From contig NZ_JAVHJP010000001.1 in the NCBI RefSeq assembly GCF_031020795.1, positions 656,751-720,750 on the forward strand: 64,000 bases of DNA, written 5' to 3'. A program made the position numbers and the translations under genes. Below the pieces are notes generated by a model. It ran no database searches. It saw nothing but the letters and a program-made list of their open reading frames with translations, and was not told where the DNA came from. Origin of the DNA: Hydrogenophaga pseudoflava. GTDB lineage: Bacteria > Pseudomonadota > Gammaproteobacteria > Burkholderiales > Burkholderiaceae_C. Below are positions 33,301 to 40,748 of this stretch, piece by piece (the stretch's first letter is position 1; each line of letters starts with the position of its first letter).

Positions 33301-36300
33301 GTCGCCTGCGGTTCGCAGGCTGCCGTTGACGGTGAAGTCGGTGATCGTGAGCGGGTTGCCGTCCACGTCGCTCGCGTTGTTCAGCAGATCGCCCGCAGCG
33401 CCGTCGGCCACCGTCAGCGTCGTGTCTTCCGTGACCGTGTTGGTCTCGTCGCCGTCCACCGGCGCGTCGTTGACCGCCGCCATGGTCAGCGTCAGCGTCG
33501 AGGTGTCGGTCCCCCCGTTGCCGTCGCTCACCGTGTAGGTCGCCACCGGAATCGCACCCGTGTAGTTGGCCACCGGTGTGAACGAGTACGAGCCGTTGCC
33601 GTTGATGGTCAGCGCGCCCACGCCGGCAATCGTCGCCGTCTGGCCCGCCGTGTACGCCGTGGCGTCGCCCGCCACCGTGAAGCCGCTGACGCTCAGCGCA
33701 TCACCATCGACATCGCTGGCGTTGGCCAGCAGGTCGCCCGCGGCACCATCGGCCACCGTCAGCGTGGTGTCCTCCGTCACCGTGTTGGTCTCGTTGCCGT
33801 CCACCGGCAGATCGTTCACCGGCGCCATCGTCAGCGTCAGCGTCGAGGTGTCCGTGCCGCCGTTGCCGTCCGTGACCGTGTAGGTCGCCACGGGAATCGC
33901 CCCCGTGTAGTTGGCCACCGGCGTGAAGCTGTACGAGCCGTTGCCGTTGATGGTCAGCGCGCCCACGCCGGCAATCGTCGCCGTCTGGCCCGCCGTGTAG
34001 CTGGTCGCATCGCCCGCCACCGTGAAGCCGCTGATGCTCAGCGCGCTGCCTTCGACGTCGCTGGCGTTGTTCAGCAGGTCGCCCGCAGCGCCATCGGCCA
34101 CCGTCAGCGCCGTGTCTTCCGTGACCGTGTTGGTCTCGTCGCCGTCCACCGGTGCGTCGTTGACCGCCGCCATGGTCAGCGTGAGCGTCGAGGTGTCGGT
34201 CCCCCCGTTGCCGTCGCTCACCATGTAGGTCGCCACGGGAATCGCACCCGTGTAGTTGGCCACCGGAGTGAACGAGTACGAGCCGTTGCCGTTGATGGTC
34301 AGCGCACCCACGCCGGCAATCGTCGCCGTCTGGCCCGCCGTGTAGGCCGTGGCGTCGCCCGCCACCGTGAAACCGCTGATGCTCAGCGCATCACCATCGA
34401 CATCGCTGGCGTTGGCCAGCAGGTCGCCTGCAGCGCCGTCAGCAACCGTCAGTGTGGTGTCTTCCGTCACCGTGTTGGTCTCGTTGCCGTCCACCGGCAG
34501 ATCGTTCACCGGCGCCATCGTCAGCGTCAGCGTCGAGGAGTCCGTGCCGCCGTTGCCGTCCGTGACCGTGTAGGTCGCCACGGGAATCGCCCCCGTGTAG
34601 TTGGCCACCGGCGTGAAGCTGTACGAGCCGTTGCCGTTGATCGTCAGCGCGCCCACGCCGGCGATGGTGGCCGTCTGGCCCGCCGTGTAGGCCGTCGCGT
34701 CGCCCGCCACCGTGAAGCCGCTGATATTCAGCGGATTGCCGTCCACGTCCGTGGCATTGGCCAGCAGGTCCTGAGGCGAGCCGTCGGCCACCGTCAGCGC
34801 CGTGTCTTCCGTGACCGTGTTGGTCTCGTCGCCGTCCACCGGTGCGTCGTTGACCGGGGTCATGGTCAGTGTCAGCGTGGACGCATCGGTGCCGCCGTTG
34901 CCGTCCGTGACGGTGTAGGTCGCCACCGGAATCGCACCCGTGTAGTTGGCCACCGGCACGAAGCTGTAGCTGCCGTTGCCGTTGATGGTGAGCGCACCCA
35001 CGCCGGCGATCGTCGCCGTCTGGCCCGCCGTGTAGCTGGTGGCATCACCGGCCACCGTGAAGCCGCTGATGCTCAGCGCATCACCGTCGACATCGCTGGC
35101 GTTGGCCAGCAGGTCGCCTGCAGCGCCGTCGGCCACCGTCAGTGTGGTGTCCTCCGTGACGGTGTTGGTCTCGTCACCGTCCACCGGTGCATCGTTGACA
35201 CCGACCACGTTGATATTGACGACCTCGGTTTCCGTCACGCCACTGGGGCTGGTGACGGTGTACGTGAAGCTGTCCGGGCCGGTGTAGTCGGGTTCGGGTG
35301 TGTAGGTGAACTCGCCGTTGCTGCCCACCACCAGCGTGCCATGACTGGGACTGGTGTTGCCAGTCACCGTGGGCGTGCCCTCGAAGTTGTCCGCGCTGGC
35401 ACCACCGGTGCCGGTCAGTACGTTGAAGGTGACCGGGGTTTCCTCGTTGGTGCTGACGTTGTCGGTGACGGTGTCCTGCACCGGCGTGATCGCCACCTGC
35501 ACGACGTCGGTGGTGGTGGCGGACCCCGAAATGTTGATGGCGTCCAGGAAGTTGCCGAACGTGGGGTTTCCTCCGGCGGCGCTGACGCTGTTGAACTGGA
35601 GCACCACGGCATTGCCGGTGGCCGGCCCCAGATTGGCCTGGTACTGCTGCCACGCGGCGTTGCCGGTGGTGTAGTTCTGGCTGAACAGCACGGTGTCGTC
35701 GCCACCGCCCAGCACCCCATCGGCCCCCAGGTCGATGGCGGTGACGTTCATGGTGTCGTCACCGGAACGGCCCCGGTGGGCGAACGACAGTTCGAGGTCG
35801 CCACCGGCGATGGACGGGGTGAAGGTCTGCGACAGGGTGGACACCAGGTTGGCGTTGAGCTCCGCGAACTGGTCGCCCTCGAAGGCCTCGACGCCGTTGT
35901 GGCCGGAGTCCCAGATTTCGATGGTGTTGTCGCTGGCCGAGGTGTCCCAGCCAGGCACCAGCGACTCGTTCACCGCGTGGTAGGCATTGGCGTCCGCAAA
36001 GTCAGGGCTCTCAAAGCCTGCGTTGACAAAACCCAGGTCCAGTGGACGCTTGAGCGTGACTTCGAGGTCCGCGGTGGTCGCGCTGTTGTAGTCGGCCGTC
36101 GGCGTGAGCGTGAGTCCGTTGAGGGCGGCGTTGACCGATGTGATCGTGCCGGTCAGGATGATCTGGTTGCTGCCGTTGCCGCTGACGCTGACCAGGCCCG
36201 CGGTGCCCGAGAGCTGCAGGCTGCCGATGTCGGCCGGAATTTCCAGCGTCACCTGGACCACGGCATTGGTGTTGTCGGGGTCGGTGATGGAAATGGCATT

Positions 36301-39300
36301 GCCGTTGGCGTCGGAGAACACCAGTGGTGTGTCCTCGGTGGTGGACACCGTGGGCGGGGCGTTGGTTTGCGGAGCGGAGGTGATTGACACATCCACCGTG
36401 TAGGTGTTGCTGCCGCCCAGACCGTCGCTGACGGTGTAGGTGAAGCTGTCCGATCCGCTGTAGCCGGGTTCGGGGGTGTAGATGTAGCTGCCGTCGGCAT
36501 CGACGACCACGGTCCCATGGCTGGGCGCGGTGGTCTGCGTGTAGGTGATCGGGTCACCTTCCGGGTCGCTGGCCGTCGGCAGGTTGCCGGCAAACGGTAG
36601 GTCCTGGGGAGTGGAGATCTGGTCGTTCGATGCCACCGGAGGGTCGTTGACCGCCGCCATGGTCAGCGTCAGCGTCGAGGTGTCGGTCCCCCCGTTGCCG
36701 TCCGTGACGGTGTAGGTCGCCACCGGAATCGCCCCCGTGTAGTTGGCCACCGGAGTGAACGAGTAGCTGCCGTTGCCGTTGATGGTCAGCGCACCCACGC
36801 CGGCGATCGTCGCCGTCTGGCCCGCCGTGTACGCCGTGGCGTCGCCCGCCACCGTGAAGCCGCTGATGCTCAGCGCATCACCATCGACATCGCTGGCGTT
36901 GGCCAGCAGGTCGCCCGCGGCACCATCGGCCACCGTCAGCGCCGTGTCCTCCGTCACCGTGTTGGTCTCGTCACCGTCCACCGGCAGATCGTTCACCGGC
37001 GCCATCGTCAGCGTCAGCGTCGAGGTGTCCGTGCCGCCGTTGCCGTCCGTGACCGTGTAGGTCGCCACGGGAATCGCCCCCGTGTAGTTGGCCACCGGCG
37101 TGAAGCTGTACGAGCCGTTGCCGTTGATGGTCAGCGCGCCCACGCCGGCAATCGTCGCCGTCTGGCCCGCCGTGTAGCTGGTCGCATCGCCCGCCACCGT
37201 GAAGCCGCTGATGCTCAGCGCGCTGCCTTCGACGTCGCTGGCGTTGTTCAGCAGGTCGCCCGCAGCGCCGTCGGCCACCGTCAGCGTCGTGTCTTCCGTG
37301 ACCGTGTTGGTCTCGTCGCCGTCCACCGGAGGGTCGTTGACCGCCGCCATGGTCAGCGTCAGCGTCGAGGTGTCGGTCCCCCCGTTGCCGTCGCTCACCG
37401 TGTAGGTCGCCACCGGAATCGCACCCGTGTAGTTGGCCACCGGTGTGAACGAGTACGAGCCGTTGCCGTTGATGGTCAGCGCGCCCACGCCGGCAATCGT
37501 CGCCGTCTGGCCCGCCGTGTACGCCGTGGCGTCGCCCGCCACCGTGAAGCCGCTGACGCTCAGCGCATCACCATCGACATCGCTGGCGTTGGCCAGCAGG
37601 TCGCCCGCGGCACCATCGGCCACCGTCAGCGTGGTGTCCTCCGTCACCGTGTTGGTCTCGTTGCCGTCCACCGGCAGATCGTTCACCGGCGCCATCGTCA
37701 GCGTCAGCGTCGAGGTGTCCGTGCCGCCCGCGCCGTCGGACACGGTGTAGGTGATCACCGGGACGGCATCGTCGAAGTCGGGCAGCGGCGTGAAACTGTA
37801 GCTGCCGTTGCTGTTGATGGTGATCGATCCCACACTGGGAATCACCAGGGGCGTGCCCACCACGCCCGCGCCGACGCCGGGCACAGTGAAACCGGTGACG
37901 GTGGCCGTGCCGCCGTCGATGTCGACGGTGTTGTTCAGCAGATCGCCCGCGGCGCCGTTGGCCACCGTCAACGTGGTGTCTTCCGTGACCGTGTTGGTCT
38001 CGTTGCCGTCCACCGGTGCGTCGTTCACGGCACTCACGGTGATGTTGACCGTGTCGCTGTCGAAGAGCCCGGCCACGTCGGTCGAGCGGACCGTCAGCAC
38101 GGCCGGACCGAAGTAGTTGCTGGTCGGCGTGTAGGTGATGGACGCCAGAGCGGCGTTGATCTGTGCCGAGGTGCCCGACAAGGTCAGCGTGCTGGTGCCG
38201 TTGGTGCCCGACGAGATGGTGGCCCCTCCCGCCAGGCTCACGTTCAGCACGCCGTTGGTCACAGTCAGCTGGGTGGTGGCCAGATTGCCGTCCGGGTCGC
38301 TGGTCGACACACCGGTGATGGTCAGCGTGCCGTCTTCGGCCACGGTCTGTGCCCCCGGCACCACGTTGACTGGCGGCCGATTGTTCAGACCGAAATCGAT
38401 CGCCAGGTTGCTGGAACCGATCTGGCCGACGTCCGCAGTGGCATTGGTGTTGCCACCGGCCGTGGTGTAGGTCCGACCGGCCCCCAGCACGTTGCCGGTG
38501 TCGGTCACCTGCACGATGTAGCTGCCCGGCAGCGCGCCGGTGAACAGGTAGAAGCCGTTCGCATCGGTGGTGTCGGTCGCCAGCACCCGCTCGCCGGCGT
38601 CTACCACGCCGTTGTTGTTCACGTCGTCCACCAGCCGCACAGTCACACCCGCGATGCCGGAGTCGGTGCCGTCGAAGCTGCCGTTGCCATTGGTGTCGGT
38701 GAAGACGCGGTCACCGATCTGCGCAGTGGGCGGAGTCCAGCTGGCGGCGTCGTTCAGCGCGCCCAGCGAGGTGGTGCCGTTGGTGGTGATGCTGATCGCC
38801 GACCCGATCAGGGCCCCGGTGGTGGGGTTGTACTGCTGGATGGCGGTGCTCAGCAGGTAGTTGCCACCGGCCTGGGTCTCGGCACCCTGGGTGTTGGTGG
38901 TCGCCACAGACAGCGTACCGGCGTTGGTTGCGGACGTGCCCGCACCGTTCAGGGTGTAGCGCGTGACGTTGACCGCCGTGCCCGCGCCGTTCAGCGACGA
39001 GCTCTGCAGCGAGTTGGTGGCGGCGTCGTAGCCCAGGTCGCCCCAGTCGTTGCCGGTGATGTTGGTGACCAGGGCGGCGATGCCGGTCACGGTGCGCCCG
39101 TCGGCCGAGAAGGTGAGGCGGTAGATGGTGTCGTCGGACGTGGTCCCGAAGCCATCGCCCCCCAGGTTGTTCTCGACGCCCAGGTACAGGAACCCCGTGC
39201 TGTCCACAAAGGTGGCCGCGCCACTGCCCACACCGGTGGCACCCACGGTCACGTTGGTGGCCAGGCCCGTGGTCAGGTTGCTGTCCACGACGATGTGGAC

Positions 39301-40527
39301 ATTGTTGATGTAGTCGTACGCGAACAGCGCAACGTTGGTGTTGGCGGACGTGTTGGACGTGTAGTAGATGAGGCCTGCGTTGTGGTTGACGGACAGCGAG
39401 TTGATGCCGTTGGCGGTGTTGAGCGCCACACCCCCGACGGTCGCCGGCACCGTGGTCAGCAGCGTGGCTTTGCCGGTGGTGGCATCGATGCTGTAGATCG
39501 ACATGCCCACCGAGCCGAGGAATGCACCGCTGCCGACGTTGACCGCCGTGGTCAGCAGACCCGCCCATTCGGAGGCGGAAATCACCGTGGTCTCGATGGC
39601 ATCGCCCACCTGGGTCTCCAGCACCCAGTCGCCACCCAGGGCCTCGGCCCCCGTGTCGTCGCTGGAAGCCGCCACATCGGCGCCCGTGGCATCGGCCAGG
39701 GCCTCGACAAACGCCAAACCGTCTGCAGACGACGATACGTCGCAGCCGTACAGAAGAATGTCCGCCTCCTCGGCAAGCGCCGCACGGATGATGGCCAGCT
39801 CGTCGGCATGCATCCCCGTGATCGAGGTGGTGTCCAGGGCCGCGTTGCCCAGTTCCAGACGGCCCGGTGTCCCGTGGCTGATGATGTGGATCGCGTCGAT
39901 GCCGGTGCGGCCGTTGAGGAATTCGGCCATCTGCTCCAGGCCGTCCCGGTCCGCGTCCAGCACATACACCTCGCCCGGATGCCAGCTCAGCTGCCCGGCC
40001 ACATCAGCGGCCACCGCGTCCACGAAGATGATCTCCACTCGCTCGTCGGTGTCGGCCACGGAGGCTTCGTCTGTTGCCAGATCGTCCGCGGCCGTGGTCT
40101 CCGCAGCCTCCCCGGCTGCTGCATCCGCGTCGGGATCCGCGTCCGCTTGCACCGACTCGTCCGGCGCGGCTGCAGACCCGGCGTCTGTGTCAGCGTCCAC
40201 TTCGTCGGCCGCTGGCGTCTCATCGGACGCCGTGCTGGTGGCCGCAGGCACGACCACGGGCTGTTCGGCCTCGGGTTCCTCCGGCGCCTCGTCCACCGCA
40301 GCGTCTGTTGTCTCGGTTTCAGCCGCGACGTCGAGTACGGTGGCTGGCAGCGCAGCATCGAAGACGATCCGCTGCTCCAGGACGATCTGGCTCGACAGGG
40401 CCCGTTCCGGCGCTCTGCGCGCCTTTCGCCCCGACGAGACCCTGCGACCACCGGACGTCGCCACTTCAGAGGCGGCCACGTAGGTTCCCAGGGACTCGTT
40501 CCAGATCGACTTGTATGACTTGTTCAT
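27355..40527 (-). CDS. Giant repetitive adhesin (ESPR-like, DUF4347, cadherin/Ig-like repeats)
   Basis: A 4390-residue surface protein. Order: ESPR-like start (MNKSYKSIWNESLGTYVAAS, 1-20); LEPR-type motif LEQRIVFDAA (50-59); acidic Ala/Asp/Glu linker (60-163); DUF4347 (about 165-322, with IHIISHGTPGRLELG and ILLYGCDVSSS); a propeller-like segment (325-590); SdrD-B-like domain (602-690, IGDRVFTDTNGNGSFDG); then about 30 cadherin/Ig-like (VCBS/tandem-95) domains to about 4120, eleven of them near-identical 115-residue units; a lectin-like insert (about 1499-1672); a Pro-Ala linker (4120-4179); and a 210-residue C terminus. There are no RTX nonapeptides and no autotransporter barrel. It presumably exits through the TolC/HlyD/M50 set encoded immediately downstream. 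It was probably built by repeat expansion, and assembly of this gene should be treated with care. Confidence 0.9.
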   Translation of the reverse strand: MNKSYKSIWNESLGTYVAASEVATSGGRRVSSGRKARRAPERALSSQIVLEQRIVFDAALPATVLDVAAETETTDAAVDEAPEEPEAEQPVVVPAATSTASDETPAADEVDADTDAGSAAAPDESVQADADPDADAAAGEAAETTAADDLATDEASVADTDERVEIIFVDAVAADVAGQLSWHPGEVYVLDADRDGLEQMAEFLNGRTGIDAIHIISHGTPGRLELGNAALDTTSITGMHADELAIIRAALAEEADILLYGCDVSSSADGLAFVEALADATGADVAASSDDTGAEALGGDWVLETQVGDAIETTVISASEWAGLLTTAVNVGSGAFLGSVGMSIYSIDATTGKATLLTTVPATVGGVALNTANGINSLSVNHNAGLIYYTSNTSANTNVALFAYDYINNVHIVVDSNLTTGLATNVTVGATGVGSGAATFVDSTGFLYLGVENNLGGDGFGTTSDDTIYRLTFSADGRTVTGIAALVTNITGNDWGDLGYDAATNSLQSSSLNGAGTAVNVTRYTLNGAGTSATNAGTLSVATTNTQGAETQAGGNYLLSTAIQQYNPTTGALIGSAISITTNGTTSLGALNDAASWTPPTAQIGDRVFTDTNGNGSFDGTDSGIAGVTVRLVDDVNNNGVVDAGERVLATDTTDANGFYLFTGALPGSYIVQVTDTGNVLGAGRTYTTAGGNTNATADVGQIGSSNLAIDFGLNNRPPVNVVPGAQTVAEDGTLTITGVSTSDPDGNLATTQLTVTNGVLNVSLAGGATISSGTNGTSTLTLSGTSAQINAALASITYTPTSNYFGPAVLTVRSTDVAGLFDSDTVNITVSAVNDAPVDGNETNTVTEDTTLTVANGAAGDLLNNTVDIDGGTATVTGFTVPGVGAGVVGTPLVIPSVGSITINSNGSYSFTPLPDFDDAVPVITYTVSDGAGGTDTSTLTLTMAPVNDLPVDGNETNTVTEDTTLTVADGAAGDLLANASDVDGDALSVSGFTVAGDATAYTAGQTATIAGVGALTINGNGSYSFTPVANYTGAIPVATYTVSDGNGGTDTSTLTLTMAAVNDPPVDGDETNTVTEDTTLTVADGAAGDLLNNASDVEGSALSISGFTVAGDATSYTAGQTATIAGVGALTINGNGSYSFTPVANYTGAIPVATYTVTDGNGGTDTSTLTLTMAPVNDLPVDGDETNTVTEDTALTVADGAAGDLLANASDVDGDALSISGFTVAGDATAYTAGQTATIAGVGALTINGNGSYSFTPVANYTGAIPVATYTVTDGNGGTDTSTLTLTMAAVNDPPVASNDQISTPQDLPFAGNLPTASDPEGDPITYTQTTAPSHGTVVVDADGSYIYTPEPGYSGSDSFTYTVSDGLGGSNTYTVDVSITSAPQTNAPPTVSTTEDTPLVFSDANGNAISITDPDNTNAVVQVTLEIPADIGSLQLSGTAGLVSVSGNGSNQIILTGTITSVNAALNGLTLTPTADYNSATTADLEVTLKRPLDLGFVNAGFESPDFADANAYHAVNESLVPGWDTSASDNTIEIWDSGHNGVEAFEGDQFAELNANLVSTLSQTFTPSIAGGDLELSFAHRGRSGDDTMNVTAIDLGADGVLGGGDDTVLFSQNYTTGNAAWQQYQANLGPATGNAVVLQFNSVSAAGGNPTFGNFLDAINISGSATTTDVVQVAITPVQDTVTDNVSTNEETPVTFNVLTGTGGASADNFEGTPTVTGNTSPSHGTLVVGSNGEFTYTPEPDYTGPDSFTYTVTSPSGVTETEVVNINVVGVNDAPVDGDETNTVTEDTTLTVADGAAGDLLANASDVDGDALSISGFTVAGDATSYTAGQTATIAGVGALTINGNGSYSFVPVANYTGAIPVATYTVTDGNGGTDASTLTLTMTPVNDAPVDGDETNTVTEDTALTVADGSPQDLLANATDVDGNPLNISGFTVAGDATAYTAGQTATIAGVGALTINGNGSYSFTPVANYTGAIPVATYTVTDGNGGTDSSTLTLTMAPVNDLPVDGNETNTVTEDTTLTVADGAAGDLLANASDVDGDALSISGFTVAGDATAYTAGQTATIAGVGALTINGNGSYSFTPVANYTGAIPVATYMVSDGNGGTDTSTLTLTMAAVNDAPVDGDETNTVTEDTALTVADGAAGDLLNNASDVEGSALSISGFTVAGDATSYTAGQTATIAGVGALTINGNGSYSFTPVANYTGAIPVATYTVTDGNGGTDTSTLTLTMAPVNDLPVDGNETNTVTEDTTLTVADGAAGDLLANASDVDGDALSVSGFTVAGDATAYTAGQTATIAGVGALTINGNGSYSFTPVANYTGAIPVATYTVSDGNGGTDTSTLTLTMAAVNDAPVDGDETNTVTEDTTLTVADGAAGDLLNNASDVDGNPLTITDFTVNGSLRTAGDTATIAGVGDLTINPDGSYSFTPAPNYTGAIPVVTYTVSDSQGGTDTSTLTLTMAPVNDPSVLTADTDTTPEDIPATGNVLANDVDVDDALSVSSFTVAGDATAYTAGQTAVIAGVGTLTLGSNGDYTFTPETDWNGSVPQVTYTTNTGSSSTLDITVTPLDDTPSISDDVATTPEDTPVTIDVLLNDSDADGDTLTVTQIDGQAAVVGVPVAVANGSATLNANGTITFTPAPDYNGPVSFTYTATDGSTPVTANVNVMVTPVNDAPVAVDDSTTTPEDTPVTILVRSNDSDVDGDSLTVSSFTDPANGTVTLDGSGNLVYTPDLDFTGTDTFTYVISDGNGGTDMATVTVNVGGINDAPEANPDTNSTTEDATLSVNAANGVILGAVGADTDIDGDTLSVSAVSFGGTPGTVGAVLSGAWGNLTLNANGSYTYVPNAAAQALDAGESQSDVFTYTVSDPGGLTATTTLTITVNGLNDAPVAVDDSRTTAEDTPVTIAVLGNDTDVDGETLTVTQIDGQAATVGVPIAVANGTATLNADGTITFTPAAGFNGAVDFGYTISDGTATDTANVHVVIDDVNDPPVAQDNVVAGSEDSPVSFDPRSNDTDPDGDPLSITEINGNPITTGSPVTLPEGVLSLNANGTLTFTPNANFNGNGVTFQYTVDDGRGGTDTATVTMNIAPVNDAPVDGDETNTVTEDTTLTVADGAAGDLLNNASDVDGNPLSISGFTVAGDATAYTAGQTATIAGVGALTINGNGSYSFVPAANYAGAIPVVTYTVSDSQGGTDTSTLTLTMAPVNDAPVATDNVATTIQDTNVSGNLITDNTGDGVDSDLDGGTLSVSAFTVGGVSGVVGSPLTIPGVGDLTINSNGSYTFDPLPAFVGNAPQVVYTLSDGNGGTDTATLNITVTPLSETPSVVGDNATTPEDTPVTIDVLDNDDPGSEGPLTITEINGSPISSGSPVTLVDSGTGLPIGVVSLSGGDPADPTDDQLVFTPAPGFNGPVAFNYTVEDRLGNELNAQVTVTVTPVNDPPVASDDATVTPVGTPVSVDVRGNDSDPDGDTLAVTAVDGQAITEGGAAVPVANGTVALVGGQLVFTPATGYTGTASFGYTVADPSGETAVATVTIEVGEDNLAPVAQPDTNSTTEDAALTVSAANGVIQSGAAPGGVDSDPNGDSLSVSAVNGAAGGVGAPVVGSYGTLVLNADGSYGYTPTAAAQALPTGVAVQDVFTYTVTDPAGQTAAATLTITVNGLNDAPVAEDNSAIAAPDTNVSGNLLTDDGNGPVAGGVDSDPDGDVLTVSGFTVNGVPGVPGTPLTILNVGELTVNADGSYTFDPEPGFEGAVPPVVYTVSDGNGGSDTATLNIVVDASNDPPIAQNDNVRGQEDQPVTFNPLTNDSDPEGQPLEITQINGVNLTPGTPVVINDPVSGDPIGQLVLNPDGTLTFTPEPDYYNTGTPVPINYTVEDPDGLTATATIRLLVDPVNDAPVATDNGPIPTTPGTPVSGNVITDNNGSGVDSDVDGDPLVVSGFAVDTNGDGTPEGFAAGQTATIRDNAGDLVGTLVIGTNGGYTFTPASGYAGPVPPATYTLSDGQGGTDSAVLSFADVPNGAPVATNDGPLPTAVDTPVTGNVLPNDSDPNGDPLTVTGFTITGVPGSFPPGDTATIPGVGTLVINQDGSFTFTPLPGYTGPIPSATYTISDGSATSSAVLSFAAIPGEPTAPPPAPPAPPPAPAPAPAPSPAPAPAPAPAPAPAPAPVPEVPRPPVSPPPTVSELHVLYAVADASGERELSSSPLGALPVGAPLLGEAMAQLPDSLLFANNAQGMPLGLVREPGYGELQAPSPALYVQHAVRHQPITTDPSLWVQHAVRASQLESMLRSATVDANQSATPGFGTLTDQFALGAPQPEGSAARLTQAQLREQGTEPLTKAAAEPVAPEAPVKETLKAVEKPLDKPQAAKGLRQQLQRFAKDRALSARPITRSTVAG
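28049..28084. repeat. Three 12-bp tandem repeats encoding Ala-Pro
   Basis: GGCGCGGGTGCC is repeated exactly three times (28049, 28061, 28073) inside the Pro-Ala linker of the adhesin, with degenerate copies on both sides. Slippage would change linker length in frame by four residues per copy. Confidence 0.8.
30903..31247. repeat. Isolated copy of the 345-bp adhesin repeat
   Basis: A single 115-codon unit beginning PVDGDETNTVTEDTTLTV and ending in TLTMAPVND, close to those in the two large blocks, but with a few different residues (VPAANYAGAIPVVTY). It lies about 1.9 kb from the nearest block. Confidence 0.8.
33124..35187. repeat. Tandem block of six adhesin repeats (345-bp period)
   Basis: The anchor TGGTCTCG occurs at 33441, 33786, 34131, 34476, 34821 and 35166, exactly 345 bases apart. 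Five units are nearly identical; the sixth (lowest coordinates) has drifted and is 113 codons long. Units alternate between two variants (for example ANASDVDGDALS and NNASDVEGSALS), giving a 690-bp higher-order period. Confidence 0.9.
36640..38016. repeat. Tandem block of four adhesin repeats
   Basis: The same anchor occurs at 36963, 37308, 37653 and 37995, with spacings of 345, 345 and 342 bases. The three lower-coordinate units are nearly identical to units in the 33124-35187 block (33566-33860 and 37433-37727 look almost the same), while the unit at the top has drifted. Confidence 0.9.
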
Positions 40528-40575
40528 GCTGGTGCTCTATTTGCAACAAGGCGATACAGGACGCCCAATTTGTTA

Positions 40576-40603
40576 CTTATGAAGTACCAGCCGAGGGTAT
40601 CAA
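40576..40603 (-). promoter_or_regulatory. Possible promoter of the adhesin operon
   Basis: On the minus strand TTGATA (40603-40598) and CATAAG (40581-40576) are 16 bases apart, about 50 bases before the adhesin start. They lie in an AT-rich island (about 40530-40660) that stands out from the surrounding high-GC sequence. The rest of the 221-base gap between the adhesin and the Nudix gene holds no gene that I can see. Confidence 0.35.
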
Positions 40604-40748
40604 AATTGATGAAGTCTCAGCGACCGCATAGCCCTTTTGGTTCACATTTCCGTAATTTCCTGCACAGGTGAGCGGCGACCGCTGTACATCTTCGACGACG
40701 GAAAAGCACACACAGTCTGACACCGCTCCGCTTGCGGCGGCGCCACTT

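Noticed and set aside
27349-36387. Very long open frame on the plus strand (over 3000 codons) opposite the adhesin
   Set aside because: It is made of His, Arg, Gly and Val-rich low-complexity sequence that mirrors the codon pattern of the adhesin repeats on the minus strand. It is an antisense shadow of a repetitive high-GC gene, not a second protein.
33124-38016. Regular repeats that might suggest a CRISPR array
   Set aside because: The units are 345 bp, fully coding in one frame and without unique spacers; they are adhesin domains.
40080-40130. LapG-type cleavage site in the adhesin N terminus
   Set aside because: An AAAG sequence is present near residues 136-139, but the surrounding retention module is lacking and no lapD or lapG gene is seen in the window.
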